From: Sinomonas cyclohexanicum
GTDB taxonomy: Bacteria > Actinomycetota > Actinomycetes > Actinomycetales > Micrococcaceae
Assembly: GCF_020886775.1 (NCBI RefSeq)
Contig: NZ_AP024525.1
Span: forward strand, 2,356,001 to 2,420,000
Length of the DNA: 64,000 nt
Direction of reading: 5' to 3'
This document shows positions 43,515-52,566 of the stretch, piece after piece. The translations under genes and the position numbers were made by a program. The first letter of the stretch is position 1. Every line of letters starts with the position of its first letter. Below the pieces are notes generated by a model. That model saw nothing but the letters and a program-made list of their open reading frames with translations. It searched no databases and was not told the origin of the DNA.

Positions 43515-46500
43515 CGGGCGTCCACCTGCCGGTGCTCGACGCGCTCCACGAGCGCGGTCGGCTCGACGTCCGCCACGAGCAGCTCGAGCTCGAGCGTGAG
43601 CGTCTCGCCCTTGAGGAGATCGGCGTGCGCCTCGGCCGCGGAGATCACGTGCTTCCTGGCGGTGATGCTCGTGCGGATCCGGTCGCTCACCTCCAGGTCG
43701 GCGTCCTTGCGGGCCTGCTGGACCGTACGGACCAGATCGCGGGCAAGGCCCTCGGCCTCGAGCTCGGGGGTCACCTCGGTGTCGAGGACCACGAAGCCTC
43801 CGCCGGGCAGCATGGCGACGGCGGCGTGCTCGCCGGCCTTGGCCGCGTCCACGACCGTCTCGAGCGTGTACTCGCTCGGCTCGAGGGCCAGTCCACCCGC
43901 GGTGATCGTCCCGTCCTCGGCCACCGACCAGTCTCCGGACTTGGCGCCCTTGATGGCCTGCTGCACCCCCTTGCCGAGGCGGGGGCCCGCGGCGCGGGCG
44001 TTCACGACGAGCTTGCGCTCGATCCCGAATTCCTCCTCGCTCGCCTCGGCCGCGTCGAGCAGCCGGACGGCCTTGAGGTTGAGCTCGTCGGCGATAACTG
44101 CCTCGGACCCCGCGAGTGCTGCGGCATCGGGCACGACGACGGTGAGCGCCTTCAGCGGCAGCCTCACCCTCAGCTTCGCAGCCTTGCGCAGCGACGACCC
44201 CGCCGAGCACACCGCCTGGGTGCGGTCCATCTGCGCCACGAGCGCGGCGTCGTCACCGAACAGGGACGCGTCCGGCCAGTCGGTCAGGTGGACCGAGCGG
44301 CCGCCGGTGAGGCCGCGCCAGATCTCCTCCGCCACGAGGGGCAGGAGCGGGGCCGCGGCACGGCAGATCGCCTCGAGCGCCGTGTACAGCGCGTCGAACG
44401 CGTCCGCGTCCTCATCGAAGAACCGCTGCCGAGACCTGCGCACGTACCAGTTCGTGAGCATATCCAGGTACTCGCGCAGCACGTCGCACGCGTTGGAGAT
44501 GTCGTACGCGTCGAGGTGCTGCTGCATGCCCGCCACGAGGCGGCCCGTCTCGGCCATGAGGTACCGGTCCAGCGGGTCCGTGTAGCCGTCGTAGCGCAGG
44601 GTCGCGTCGTAGCCCGCGCCTCCAGCAGAGCTGGCGGCGTTCGCGTACATCGTGAAGAAGCTGTACACGTTCCACAGCGGCAGGATGACCTGGCGCACGC
44701 CGTCGCGAATGCCCTGCTCGGTGACGATGAGGTTGCCGCCGCGCAGGATCGGGCTGGCCATGAGGAACCAGCGCATCGCGTCAGAGCCGTCGCGGTCGAG
44801 GACCTCCGAGACGTCCGGGTAGTTTCGCAGGCTCTTGGACATCTTCTGGCCGTCCGAGCCGAGCACGATCCCGTGGCTGATCACGTTCCGGAACGCCGGC
44901 CGGTCGAACAGGGCGGTCGCCAGGATGTGCAGCGTGTAGAACCAGCCGCGGGTCTGCCCGATGTACTCGACGATGAAGTCGCCCGGGTTGTGGGTCTCGA
45001 ACCACTCCTGGTTCTCGTGCGGGTAATGGACCTGGGCGTACGGCATCGACCCGGAGTCGAACCAGACGTCCAGGACGTCGGGGACGCGGCGCATCGTGGA
45101 CTGGCCCGTGGGGTCATCCGGATTGGGCCGGACGAGCTCGTCGATGAAGGGCCGGTGGAGGTCCGGCTTGCCCTCGTGGTTGAGCGGGAGCCGGCCGAAG
45201 TCGGCCTCGAGCTCGGCCAGCGAGCCGTAGACGTCGGTGCGCGGGCATTCGGGGTTGTCCGAGACCCACACGGGGATGGGCGAGCCCCAATAGCGGTTGC
45301 GGCTGATCGACCAGTCCCGGGCGTTCTCGAGCCACTTGCCGAACTGGCCGTGCTTGACGTTGCCCGGGATCCAGGTGATCTGCTCGTTGAGCTCGAGCAT
45401 ACGGTCCTTGATCTTGGTGACCTCGACGAACCAGCTTGAGACGGCGCGGTAGATCAGGGGGTTGCGGCACCGCCAGCAGTGCGGGTAGCTGTGCACGTAG
45501 CTGGCCTGCTTCACGAGGCGGCCCTGCTCGCGCAGCACCCGCGTGATCGGCTTGTTCGCCTCGAAGACCTGCAGCCCCACGATGTCCTTGAGGGGGGCGT
45601 CGTCCCGGGTTCCGAACAGCGGAAGGAAGCGCGCGCCGTCGTCCACGGAGAGGATCACCGGGATGCCGGCGGCCTCGCAGACCTTCTGGTCGTCCTCGCC
45701 ATAGGCCGGTGCCTGGTGGACGATGCCCGTGCCGTCCGTCGTGGTGACATAGTCCGCGACGAGGATCTGCCACGCCTTGCCCGTGCCGTAGGTCTCCGTG
45801 TTGGTGAAGTAGTCCCACAGCGGCTCGTAGCGGATCCCCTCGAGGTCCGTGCCCGCGTAGGTGCGCTCGACGGCGGCGGAGGCCTCCTCGGCGCTCTCGT
45901 AGCCGAGGTCCTTCGCGTAGGAGCCGAGGAGGTCCTCGGCGAGGAGGAACCGCGTCCCCGCGGGGAAGTCGGACACACCCGGCGCCTTCAGTTCCGCGGG
46001 ACCCAGAGGCACGACGGCGTAGCGCACCCCAGGCCCGACGGCGAGCGCCGCGTTGGTCGGCAGGGTCCAGGGCGTCGTCGTCCAGGCGAGGGCGAGGACC
46101 CCGGCGAGTTCCTTGGAGGCCGCGGAGTCGCCGGCCAGCAGCGGGAACGTCACGGTGACTGTCTGGTCCTGGCGGTCCTTGTAGACGTCGTCGTCCATGC
46201 GCAGCTCGTGGTTGGACAGCGGCGTCTCGTCGTTCCAGCAGTACGGCAGCACGCGGTACCCGCTGTAGGTGAGCCCCTTCTCATGGAGCGTCTTGAATGC
46301 CCAGATCACGGACTCCATGTACTCGACGTTGAGCGTCTTGTAGTCGTTCTCGAAGTCCACCCAGCGTGCCTGGCGCTTGACGTACGCCTCCCACTCGTGG
46401 GTGTACTTCAGCACCGAGGCGCGGCAGGCGTCGTTGAACTTGTCGATGCCCATCTCGTCGATCTCGGACTTCTGGGCCATGCCGAGCTGCTTCATCGCCT

Positions 46501-46855
46501 CGAGCTCGGCCGGCAGACCGTGGGTGTCCCATCCGAAGCGGCGCTCGACGCGCTTGCCGCGCTGAGTCTGGTAGCGGGCCACGAGGTCCTTGGCGTAGCC
46601 GGTGAGCAGGTGCCCGTAGTGCGGCAGGCCATTGGCGAAGGGCGGCCCGTCGTAGAAGACGAACTCGTTGGCGCCGTCGCGGCCGGCGTCGCGGTTGTCG
46701 ATGGAGGCCTGGAAGGTGCCGTCCGCATCCCAGTACGCGAGGATTCGCTCCTCGAGCTCGGGGAAGCGCACGCTGGCCGGCGCCGCGGTGCCCTGCTGGT
46801 CGGGGCTCGTCGCGCCTCGTGCTGGAACTGCTGTGGCCTTGGGGTACACGCTCAC
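43511..46855 (-). CDS. ileS: Isoleucyl-tRNA synthetase
   Basis: A 1114-residue IleRS. The HIGH-type motif is in [13 protein letters not shown] and the KMSKS motif in [10 protein letters not shown]. The editing domain ([14 protein letters not shown]) and the anticodon-binding and C-terminal extensions are present, as in the long actinobacterial/eukaryote-like form. GTG 46855 has AGGA upstream; the second GTG at 46849 is possible. A T-box leader precedes it. folC overlaps its end. Confidence 0.97.
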   Translation of the reverse strand: MSVYPKATAVPARGATSPDQQGTAAPASVRFPELEERILAYWDADGTFQASIDNRDAGRDGANEFVFYDGPPFANGLPHYGHLLTGYAKDLVARYQTQRGKRVERRFGWDTHGLPAELEAMKQLGMAQKSEIDEMGIDKFNDACRASVLKYTHEWEAYVKRQARWVDFENDYKTLNVEYMESVIWAFKTLHEKGLTYSGYRVLPYCWNDETPLSNHELRMDDDVYKDRQDQTVTVTFPLLAGDSAASKELAGVLALAWTTTPWTLPTNAALAVGPGVRYAVVPLGPAELKAPGVSDFPAGTRFLLAEDLLGSYAKDLGYESAEEASAAVERTYAGTDLEGIRYEPLWDYFTNTETYGTGKAWQILVADYVTTTDGTGIVHQAPAYGEDDQKVCEAAGIPVILSVDDGARFLPLFGTRDDAPLKDIVGLQVFEANKPITRVLREQGRLVKQASYVHSYPHCWRCRNPLIYRAVSSWFVEVTKIKDRMLELNEQITWIPGNVKHGQFGKWLENARDWSISRNRYWGSPIPVWVSDNPECPRTDVYGSLAELEADFGRLPLNHEGKPDLHRPFIDELVRPNPDDPTGQSTMRRVPDVLDVWFDSGSMPYAQVHYPHENQEWFETHNPGDFIVEYIGQTRGWFYTLHILATALFDRPAFRNVISHGIVLGSDGQKMSKSLRNYPDVSEVLDRDGSDAMRWFLMASPILRGGNLIVTEQGIRDGVRQVILPLWNVYSFFTMYANAASSAGGAGYDATLRYDGYTDPLDRYLMAETGRLVAGMQQHLDAYDISNACDVLREYLDMLTNWYVRRSRQRFFDEDADAFDALYTALEAICRAAAPLLPLVAEEIWRGLTGGRSVHLTDWPDASLFGDDAALVAQMDRTQAVCSAGSSLRKAAKLRVRLPLKALTVVVPDAAALAGSEAVIADELNLKAVRLLDAAEASEEEFGIERKLVVNARAAGPRLGKGVQQAIKGAKSGDWSVAEDGTITAGGLALEPSEYTLETVVDAAKAGEHAAVAMLPGGGFVVLDTEVTPELEAEGLARDLVRTVQQARKDADLEVSDRIRTSITARKHVISAAEAHADLLKGETLTLELELLVADVEPTALVERVEHRQVDAR

Positions 46856-47106
46856 TCGGATCCTGGCTCGCTCTGTGCTGCTGGATGCGAGGACGGCGTT
46901 CGCCCGGATCGGCCGGACGGCACCGCGGTACCACCTCACTTGCCTCCGCCCCACATCCCCCAGGGACACGCCAGCGGACGCCTCTCGTTCACGGCTGTGA
47001 CGGGCCTACCCGTCCGGTTCTACTGGGCGCCGCCTCTTCGGTGGATTCCCGATGGGCGCGTGCCGTTCTTCCGGAAGCTCGCCGGTGATGGCCGGGTCAA
47101 CGCTTT
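46856..47106 (-). promoter_or_regulatory. T-box riboswitch (isoleucine) of ileS, translational type
   Basis: The minus-strand leader contains the T-box core GGTGGTACCGCGG (46923-46935), whose bulge pairs with the uncharged tRNA 3' end. Upstream, CCATCACCGGCGAGC followed by TTCCGGAAGAACG resembles the short Stem I of actinobacterial ileS leaders, with ATC (47087-47089) as isoleucine specifier. No T-run terminator lies before ileS, and the GC-rich segment beyond the T-box can reach the ribosome site, as in translational T-boxes. Confidence 0.88.
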
Positions 47107-47113
47107 GCTGTCA

Positions 47114-47143
47114 AGTCTACGCAAAGCCAAACCTCGATGTCGA
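47114..47143 (-). promoter_or_regulatory. Candidate promoter of ileS
   Basis: On the minus strand, TCGACA (47138-47143) and TAGACT (47114-47119) are 18 bp apart. Transcription would start a few bases before the T-box leader, which fits the length of such leaders. Confidence 0.5.
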
Positions 47144-47243
47144 AGCGCGGCACGCCGTCACATATCTCCAGCGTCTGGAATAAATAGCGGCGCGCGCCCA
47201 TACTGGTGCCACCGAGCGCAGGCCACGAGACGAGGAGAATCCG

Positions 47244-47753
47244 ATGCGCACCACACCACACCTCGCGCTACCGACCCTCGGGTCGGCTCCCGAGTGGGTC
47301 GCGATGGCGGCCCTCAAGGGGCTGCGGCTCGAGGTGGCCCACACGGGCCGCAGAACCCGGCTGCCGCGTGCGGCCCGCGTCGCCGCGCCGATGATCCTCG
47401 CCGCCGCCCTCGAGAATGCCGCCCGCCACGCTGATGCCACGCTGCCCGTGGTTCTCGAGATGCACTGGCGGTCATCGGGGCTGACCGTGCGCGTGCTCAA
47501 CGTTCCCGGCGAGACGGGCATGGGTGCCCTCCTTCGCCCGGGGCGCGGCATCGCGGCCATGATGGCGCGGGCGCACCGTGCCGGCGGCTGGCTGCGGGCG
47601 GGCCTCTGCGCGGAGGGCTTCGAGGTCGAGGCCTTCCTCCCCGGAGTGGGCCTCCCGTCGGTCCGGCCGGGCTGGCTCCCCGACGCCCACGTCGGCCACG
47701 TCCTCGCATCGACCGGCGGCGCGCATGCGGCCGCGGGGCCTATCCGCGGATGA
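47244..47753 (+). CDS. Orphan histidine-kinase-type ATPase domain protein
   Basis: A 169-residue protein that matches only the ATP-binding part of sensor kinases. The N-box is AAALENAARHADAT, then a strand region LTVRVLN and a G-box-like GRGIAAMMARAHRAGGWL. EGFEVEAFLPG closes the fold. There is no sensor, membrane segment or phospho-acceptor histidine domain. A GAGGAG site precedes ATG 47244, so it looks expressed rather than a fragment. It could be an anti-sigma-like kinase or a relic of a NarL-system sensor. The end overlaps a convergent SDR gene by 14 bp. Confidence 0.65.
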   Translation: MRTTPHLALPTLGSAPEWVAMAALKGLRLEVAHTGRRTRLPRAARVAAPMILAAALENAARHADATLPVVLEMHWRSSGLTVRVLNVPGETGMGALLRPGRGIAAMMARAHRAGGWLRAGLCAEGFEVEAFLPGVGLPSVRPGWLPDAHVGHVLASTGGAHAAAGPIRG

Positions 47754-48525
47754 GCTTGTGCGCCGCGGCCTGGGCGACCGGCCGGACAACGATCTCGTCG
47801 AGATTGACGTGGTGCGGCACGCTCACGGCGTAGCGCACGACGTCGGCCACGTCTTCAGCGGTCAGGGGCTCGCGAACGCCCTCGTAGACCTTCGCGGCGG
47901 CCTCGGCATCGCCGCCGAGCCGCATGAGGGTGAACTCCTCGGTCTTCACGAGGCCGGGCAGCACCTCGATGACACGCACGTTGTGCTCGGCCTCCTCGAG
48001 GCGGAGCGCCCGGGTCATGCCACGCTCGGCGAACTTCGCGGCGTTGTACCCGCCGCCGCCCTCGTACGAGACGAGCGCCGCGACCGAGGTGAGGTTCAGC
48101 ACGGTCCCGCGACCACTGGCACGCAGCATCGGCAGGAACGCCCTGGTGATCTTCATGGTCCCGAGGACGTTGGCGCGGAACATCCATTCCCAGTCCTCGG
48201 TCTTCGCCTCGGCGATCCAGTCCGTGCCGCGGGCCCCGCCGGCGATGTTGACGAGCGTGTCGATGCCCCCGCCCGTGGTGACCTCGGCGAGGAGGCGCGC
48301 GACGTCGTCGTCCTCCGCGATGTCCGCGGGGACCGCGATGGCGCCCGTCTCGGCGGCGAGGGACTCGAGCCGCTCGGCGCGCCGGGCGACGGCGTACACG
48401 CGCCATCCGTCGGCGGCGAGGGCGCGCACGGTCGCCTCCCCGATCCCCGTGCTCGCGCCGGTCACGACGGCGGAGCGGGGCGTGCTGTGGGCGGCGCGGT
48501 CAGTGGGTGTGGTCGCAGACGTCAT
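47740..48525 (-). CDS. Short-chain dehydrogenase/reductase
   Basis: A 261-residue classical SDR. The cofactor motif is GASTGIG (about residues 23-29). The catalytic serine is in LNLTSVAALVSYEGG and the Tyr/Lys pair in GYNAAK. An Arg pair after the first strand (VARRAERL) suggests NADPH. The substrate cannot be inferred. It lies before a DUF488 gene on the same strand and its stop overlaps the convergent kinase-domain gene. Confidence 0.93.
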   Translation of the reverse strand: MTSATTPTDRAAHSTPRSAVVTGASTGIGEATVRALAADGWRVYAVARRAERLESLAAETGAIAVPADIAEDDDVARLLAEVTTGGGIDTLVNIAGGARGTDWIAEAKTEDWEWMFRANVLGTMKITRAFLPMLRASGRGTVLNLTSVAALVSYEGGGGYNAAKFAERGMTRALRLEEAEHNVRVIEVLPGLVKTEEFTLMRLGGDAEAAAKVYEGVREPLTAEDVADVVRYAVSVPHHVNLDEIVVRPVAQAAAHKLIRG

Positions 48526-48534
48526 GCGCCCAAC

Positions 48535-48900
48535 CTATCGCGCCCCATTCAGCCGCGACCCATTCAGCAGGGACGCGAGCACCACCGCCTGGTTGTGCTC
48601 TGTGTCATGGGCGGAGTAGACGAGTTCCGCAGGCTGGTGCTCGCCGACCGCCTTGGCAAGCTCGGCATACGCCTCGGAGTCCTTGAGCTCGGCGCGGTAC
48701 TTCGCGGCGAACTCGTCGAAGCGCTCGGGGTCGTGGGCAAACCACTTCCGCAGCTCGGTGGACGGTCCCGCGTCCTTGAGCCACAGGTCCACCGCGGCAT
48801 GCTCCTTGCTCAGGCCGCGCGGCCAGATCCGGTCGACCAGAATCCGGAACGTGCCCTTCGGAGACGGCTCGTACACGCGTCGAATCGCCACAGTACCCAT
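48535..48900 (-). CDS. DUF488 family protein
   Basis: A 121-residue protein matching DUF488: IRRVYEPSPKGTFRILVDRIWPRGLSKE at the N-terminus, then WFAHDPERFDEF and LVYSAHDTEHNQAVVL. The arginine/tyrosine set is conserved in the family but the function is unknown. It is divergent from valS across about 90 bp and runs into the SDR gene 9 bp later. Confidence 0.92.
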   Translation of the reverse strand: MGTVAIRRVYEPSPKGTFRILVDRIWPRGLSKEHAAVDLWLKDAGPSTELRKWFAHDPERFDEFAAKYRAELKDSEAYAELAKAVGEHQPAELVYSAHDTEHNQAVVLASLLNGSRLNGAR

Positions 48901-48989
48901 GCGGCCATGCTAGGCCCGGGACTGGGTGCGGACCACGGTCCGTGCAGCGCCTCGGGCCCGCTGCGCAAAAGCATGGAAGAATCAATGGC

Positions 48990-51605
48990 ATGCCTGAAGC
49001 AGCCATCACGGGTACAGACACGCCCGAGCGCACCCCGACCAATGTTCCGGACAAGCCCGCCCTCGAGGGCCTCGAGGCCAAGCTCACCGAGCGCTGGTCG
49101 TCCGAGGGGACCTACCGGTTCAATCCCGAGACCACGCGCTCCGAGGTCTACTCGATCGACACTCCCCCGCCGACCGCCTCAGGGTCCCTCCACGTGGGCC
49201 ACATGTTCTCGTACACCCAGGCGGACCTGCTCGCCCGGTACCAGCGGATGACGGGCAAGAACGTCTTCTACCCGATGGGCTGGGACGACAACGGCCTGCC
49301 GACCGAGCGGCGAGTCCAGAACTACTACGGCGTCCGGTGCGACCCTGCGATCCCGTACGACCCCGGCTACCGCCCGCCAGCACAGCCGGCCAAGAACCAG
49401 CGCGACTTCGACGTCATCTCCCGCCGGAACTTCATCCAGCTGTGCGAGGAGCTCGCGGTCGAGGACGAGAAGGTCTTCGAGAACCTGTTCAAGACCCTCG
49501 GGCTCTCGGTGGACTGGGACATGACGTACCGCACGATCGACGACGCCTCACGCGGCGTCGCCCAGCGCGCGTTCCTGAGGAACTTCGCTGCGGGAGACGC
49601 CTACCTCGCCGAGGCACCGACTCTTTGGGACGTGACGTTCCGCACGGCCGTGGCCCAGGCCGAGCTCGAGGACCGCGAGGTCCCCGGCGCGTACTACCGC
49701 TACGCCTTCACGGCGCACGACGGCGCGCCCGTCCACATCGAGACGACCCGCCCCGAGCTGTTGGCCGCCTGCGCGGCGCTCGTGGCCCATCCCGACGACG
49801 AGCGCTACCAGCACCTCTTCGGAACCACCGTGACCTCGCCGCTGTTCGGCGTCGAGGTCGAGGTCAGGGCCCACCCGCTCGCGAAGCCGGACAAGGGCTC
49901 CGGCATCGCGATGGTGTGCACGTTCGGCGACCTCACCGACGTCACGTGGTGGCGCGAGCTCCAGCTGCCCACCCGCGCGATCATCGGCCGCGACGGCCGG
50001 CTCGCCCAGGAGGCCCCCGAGTGGATCACGAGCGAGGACGGCCGGGCCGCCTACGCCAGGATTGCGGGCAAGACCGCGTTCTCCGCGAAGGAGGGCGTCG
50101 TGGAGATGCTGTCCGAGCGCGGGCTCCTCGACGGAGAGCCCAAGAAGATCCTCCACCCGGTGAACTTCTACGAGAAGGGCGACAAGCCCCTCGAGGTCGT
50201 CACCTCCCGCCAGTGGTACATCCGCAACGGCGGGCGCGACGAGGACCGGCGGGCGACCTTCCTCGCCCGCGGACGCGAACTCGAGTGGCACCCGGCCTTC
50301 ATGCGTTCGCGCTATGAGAACTGGGTCGAAGGCCTCAACGGCGACTGGCTCGTCTCGCGGCAGCGCTTCTTCGGCGTGCCGATCCCGGTCTGGTACCGCC
50401 TCGATTCCGAGGGCAACCCGGACTACGAGAACCCGATCGTTCCCGACGACGCCTCGCTCCCGGTCGACCCGGTCGCCGAGCCCGCTCCCGGCTTCGACGA
50501 GTCCCAGCGCGGCGTGGCAGGCGGCTTCACGGGCGACCCGGACGTGCTCGACACGTGGGCCACGTCCTCGCTCACGCCCCAGATCGTTGGCCGGTGGAGC
50601 CGGGACGATGCCTTTTTCTCCCATGTGTTCCCGTTCGATCTTCGCCCCCAGGCCCACGAGATCATCCGCACGTGGCTGTTCTCCACCGTGGTCCGCGGCG
50701 AGGAGCTGCATGGCACGGCGCCGTGGAAGCACGCGGCGATCTCGGGCTGGGTCCTCGACCCGGACCGGAAGAAGATGTCCAAGTCCAAGGGCAACGTGGT
50801 GGTCCCGACCGACATCCTCGACGAGTACGGCGCGGATGCTGTGCGCTATTGGGCGGCCTCGGCGAAGCTCGGCGCGGACACTGCGTTCGAGGTCGCCCAG
50901 ATGAAGATCGGCCGCCGCCTCGCCATCAAGATCCTCAACGCGTCCAAGTTCGTCCTTGGGCTCGGCGCCACGCAGGACACGGTGCTCGCTTCCGGTACGG
51001 ACCCGGTCCTCGTGAACGCCCTGGACCGGGCACTCCTGGCCCAGCTGGCGGATATCGTGCAGCAGGCCGGTGCCGCGTTCGCGGCGTACGATCCCGCCCG
51101 GGCCCTGCAGCTGACGGAGTCGTTCTTCTGGCAGTTCACAGACGACTATGTCGAGCTCGTCAAGGACCGCGCCTACGGAGCTCAGGGAGACGCCCAGAAG
51201 GCATCCGTGCTCGCGGCCCTGGCCACGACGCTCGACGCGATCCTCCGCCTGTTCGCCCCCTTCCTCCCGTTCGCCACGGACGAGGTGTGGAGCTGGTGGC
51301 GCTCGGGGTCGGTCCACCGTGCGGCGTGGCCCGTCCCGCTGGCTGTGGACGGCGATCGCGGCATGCTGCCGACCGTCGGTCAGGCGCTTTCGGGCCTCCG
51401 TAAGGCCAAGTCCGAGGCGAAGGTGAAGCAGCGCACCGAGGTGATGACCGCCGTCGTGTCCGCCCCGGCGGATCTGCTGGCCCAGCTCGAGGCCGGTCTG
51501 GGCGACCTCAAGGCGGCCGCGAACGCTCGGTCGATCGAGCTCCGTGACGGTGCCGGGGAGGTCACTGTGAGCGACGTGGAGCTCGCCGCGGTCGACGCCC
51601 AATAG
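48990..51605 (+). CDS. valS: Valyl-tRNA synthetase
   Basis: An 871-residue ValRS. The HIGH motif is GSLHVGHMFSYTQ and the KMSKS motif KKMSKSKGN. The editing domain and C-terminal anticodon-binding domain with the short coiled coil (QALSGLRKAKSEAKVKQRTE) are present. It lacks an extended N-terminal leader; ATG 48990 fits the family start. No T-box is visible upstream. It is closed by a strong terminator hairpin. Confidence 0.96.
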   Translation: MPEAAITGTDTPERTPTNVPDKPALEGLEAKLTERWSSEGTYRFNPETTRSEVYSIDTPPPTASGSLHVGHMFSYTQADLLARYQRMTGKNVFYPMGWDDNGLPTERRVQNYYGVRCDPAIPYDPGYRPPAQPAKNQRDFDVISRRNFIQLCEELAVEDEKVFENLFKTLGLSVDWDMTYRTIDDASRGVAQRAFLRNFAAGDAYLAEAPTLWDVTFRTAVAQAELEDREVPGAYYRYAFTAHDGAPVHIETTRPELLAACAALVAHPDDERYQHLFGTTVTSPLFGVEVEVRAHPLAKPDKGSGIAMVCTFGDLTDVTWWRELQLPTRAIIGRDGRLAQEAPEWITSEDGRAAYARIAGKTAFSAKEGVVEMLSERGLLDGEPKKILHPVNFYEKGDKPLEVVTSRQWYIRNGGRDEDRRATFLARGRELEWHPAFMRSRYENWVEGLNGDWLVSRQRFFGVPIPVWYRLDSEGNPDYENPIVPDDASLPVDPVAEPAPGFDESQRGVAGGFTGDPDVLDTWATSSLTPQIVGRWSRDDAFFSHVFPFDLRPQAHEIIRTWLFSTVVRGEELHGTAPWKHAAISGWVLDPDRKKMSKSKGNVVVPTDILDEYGADAVRYWAASAKLGADTAFEVAQMKIGRRLAIKILNASKFVLGLGATQDTVLASGTDPVLVNALDRALLAQLADIVQQAGAAFAAYDPARALQLTESFFWQFTDDYVELVKDRAYGAQGDAQKASVLAALATTLDAILRLFAPFLPFATDEVWSWWRSGSVHRAAWPVPLAVDGDRGMLPTVGQALSGLRKAKSEAKVKQRTEVMTAVVSAPADLLAQLEAGLGDLKAAANARSIELRDGAGEVTVSDVELAAVDAQ

Positions 51606-51645
51606 CAGGAGCAGCCCCGGGCTGGCGGCCGGTCCGGGCAAAGGG

Positions 51646-51690
51646 GAAGCCCCATCAGCGTTTACGCGTTGGTGGGGCTTCGACTTTTCG
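51646..51690 (+). terminator. Rho-independent terminator of valS
   Basis: GAAGCCCCA (51646-51654) pairs with TGGGGCTTC (51673-51681) around a partly structured loop and is followed by GACTTTTCG. It lies about 40 bp after the valS stop. Confidence 0.8.
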
Positions 51691-51825
51691 ACTGGTCGGT
51701 GACGTTCTCGCAGTCTGGTGGAATCCTCGGCATTCAGGTCTTGCCGCTCGCCACTTGCGGCCAGTCGCTGGCTTTGCCAAAGGCTGCGCCGAGTGCGACT
51801 GTCACTGGATCTTCGGTTTCCACGT

Positions 51826-51845
51826 CCTCATCCTTTCGGATGAGG
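51826..51845. other. Short perfect hairpin in the valS-nitroreductase gap
   Basis: CCTCATCC-TTTC-GGATGAGG forms an 8-bp perfect stem in otherwise unassigned sequence (51691-51886). No gene with a ribosome site is visible here. It may be a secondary terminator or part of a small RNA. Confidence 0.4.
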
Positions 51846-51886
51846 TATGTCCATTGTGGTCTTGGGCACATCCGAGTGCAAGAGGG

Positions 51887-51918
51887 CTGACCGAACTACA
51901 GCATCGTAGTTCGGTCAG
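51887..51918. terminator. Perfect 13-bp inverted repeat between convergent genes
   Basis: CTGACCGAACTAC (51887-51899) pairs perfectly with GTAGTTCGGTCAG (51906-51918) around a 6-base loop. It lies 12 bp beyond the stop of the minus-strand nitroreductase gene, so it most likely terminates that gene, possibly both directions. A T-run is weak. Confidence 0.65.
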
Positions 51919-51930
51919 TTCAGTGGTTCC

Positions 51931-52536
51931 TCAGACCGCGGACGGGCGCTCCGTGCGCGTCCGCTTGAGCTCGAAGAAGTGCGGGAAGGACGCGAGTCCC
52001 ACCGCGGCATCCCACAGGGTCCCGGCCTCTTCGCCCCGCGGAATCCTCGTGATCACGGGCCCGAAGAAGGCCGTGCCGTTGAACGCGACGATTGGCGTGC
52101 CGACGTCCTGGCCGACCCGCTCGATGCCGGTCTTGTGGCTTTCCCTCAGCTGGCGGTCATACTCATCGGAGTCCGCGTACTGGGCGAGCTCCGCCGGAAG
52201 GCCGACCTGCTCAAGCGCCCGGCGGATCACCTCCGAGCGGTCCGTGACCTTCTCTTGGTGGATCAGGGTTCCCATCGCGTCGTACAGCGGCTTGATGTTC
52301 TCGGGCCCGTGGAGCTCGGATGCGGCGATGATGACCCGCACCGGTCCCCAGTTCTCGTCCATGGCGCGCTGGTAGTCATTCTCGAGTTCTCGCCCCTCGT
52401 TGAGGACGGCCAGACTCATGACGTGCCACTCGGTCTCGATGTCGCGAACCTTCTCAACCTCGCCGATCCAGCGCGAAGTCACCCAGGCGAACGGGCACGC
52501 AGGATCGAACCAGAAGTCGGCCTTCTGCTTCTGCAT
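51931..52536 (-). CDS. DsbA-fold mycothiol-dependent nitroreductase-like protein
   Basis: A 201-residue DsbA-fold protein closest in layout to Rv2466c of Mycobacterium: FWFDPACPFAWVTSRWIGEVE at the start and GTPIVAFNGTAFFGPV near the end. The redox motif reads C-P-F-A rather than the usual C-P-W-C, so only the first cysteine is kept. That suggests monothiol chemistry with mycothiol. It is followed by the terminator at 51887 and preceded by clpX on the same strand. Confidence 0.88.
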   Translation of the reverse strand: MQKQKADFWFDPACPFAWVTSRWIGEVEKVRDIETEWHVMSLAVLNEGRELENDYQRAMDENWGPVRVIIAASELHGPENIKPLYDAMGTLIHQEKVTDRSEVIRRALEQVGLPAELAQYADSDEYDRQLRESHKTGIERVGQDVGTPIVAFNGTAFFGPVITRIPRGEEAGTLWDAAVGLASFPHFFELKRTRTERPSAV

Positions 52537-52566
52537 GGTGATGTGAGTACCTTTCGTGGGCGGGGG

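Noticed and set aside
43532-47434. Two long plus-strand open frames opposite ileS
   Set aside because: Both are antisense to a complete isoleucyl-tRNA synthetase and its T-box leader.
51669-51890. Small plus-strand gene after valS
   Set aside because: It begins inside the valS terminator, has no ribosome site and encodes no recognisable protein.
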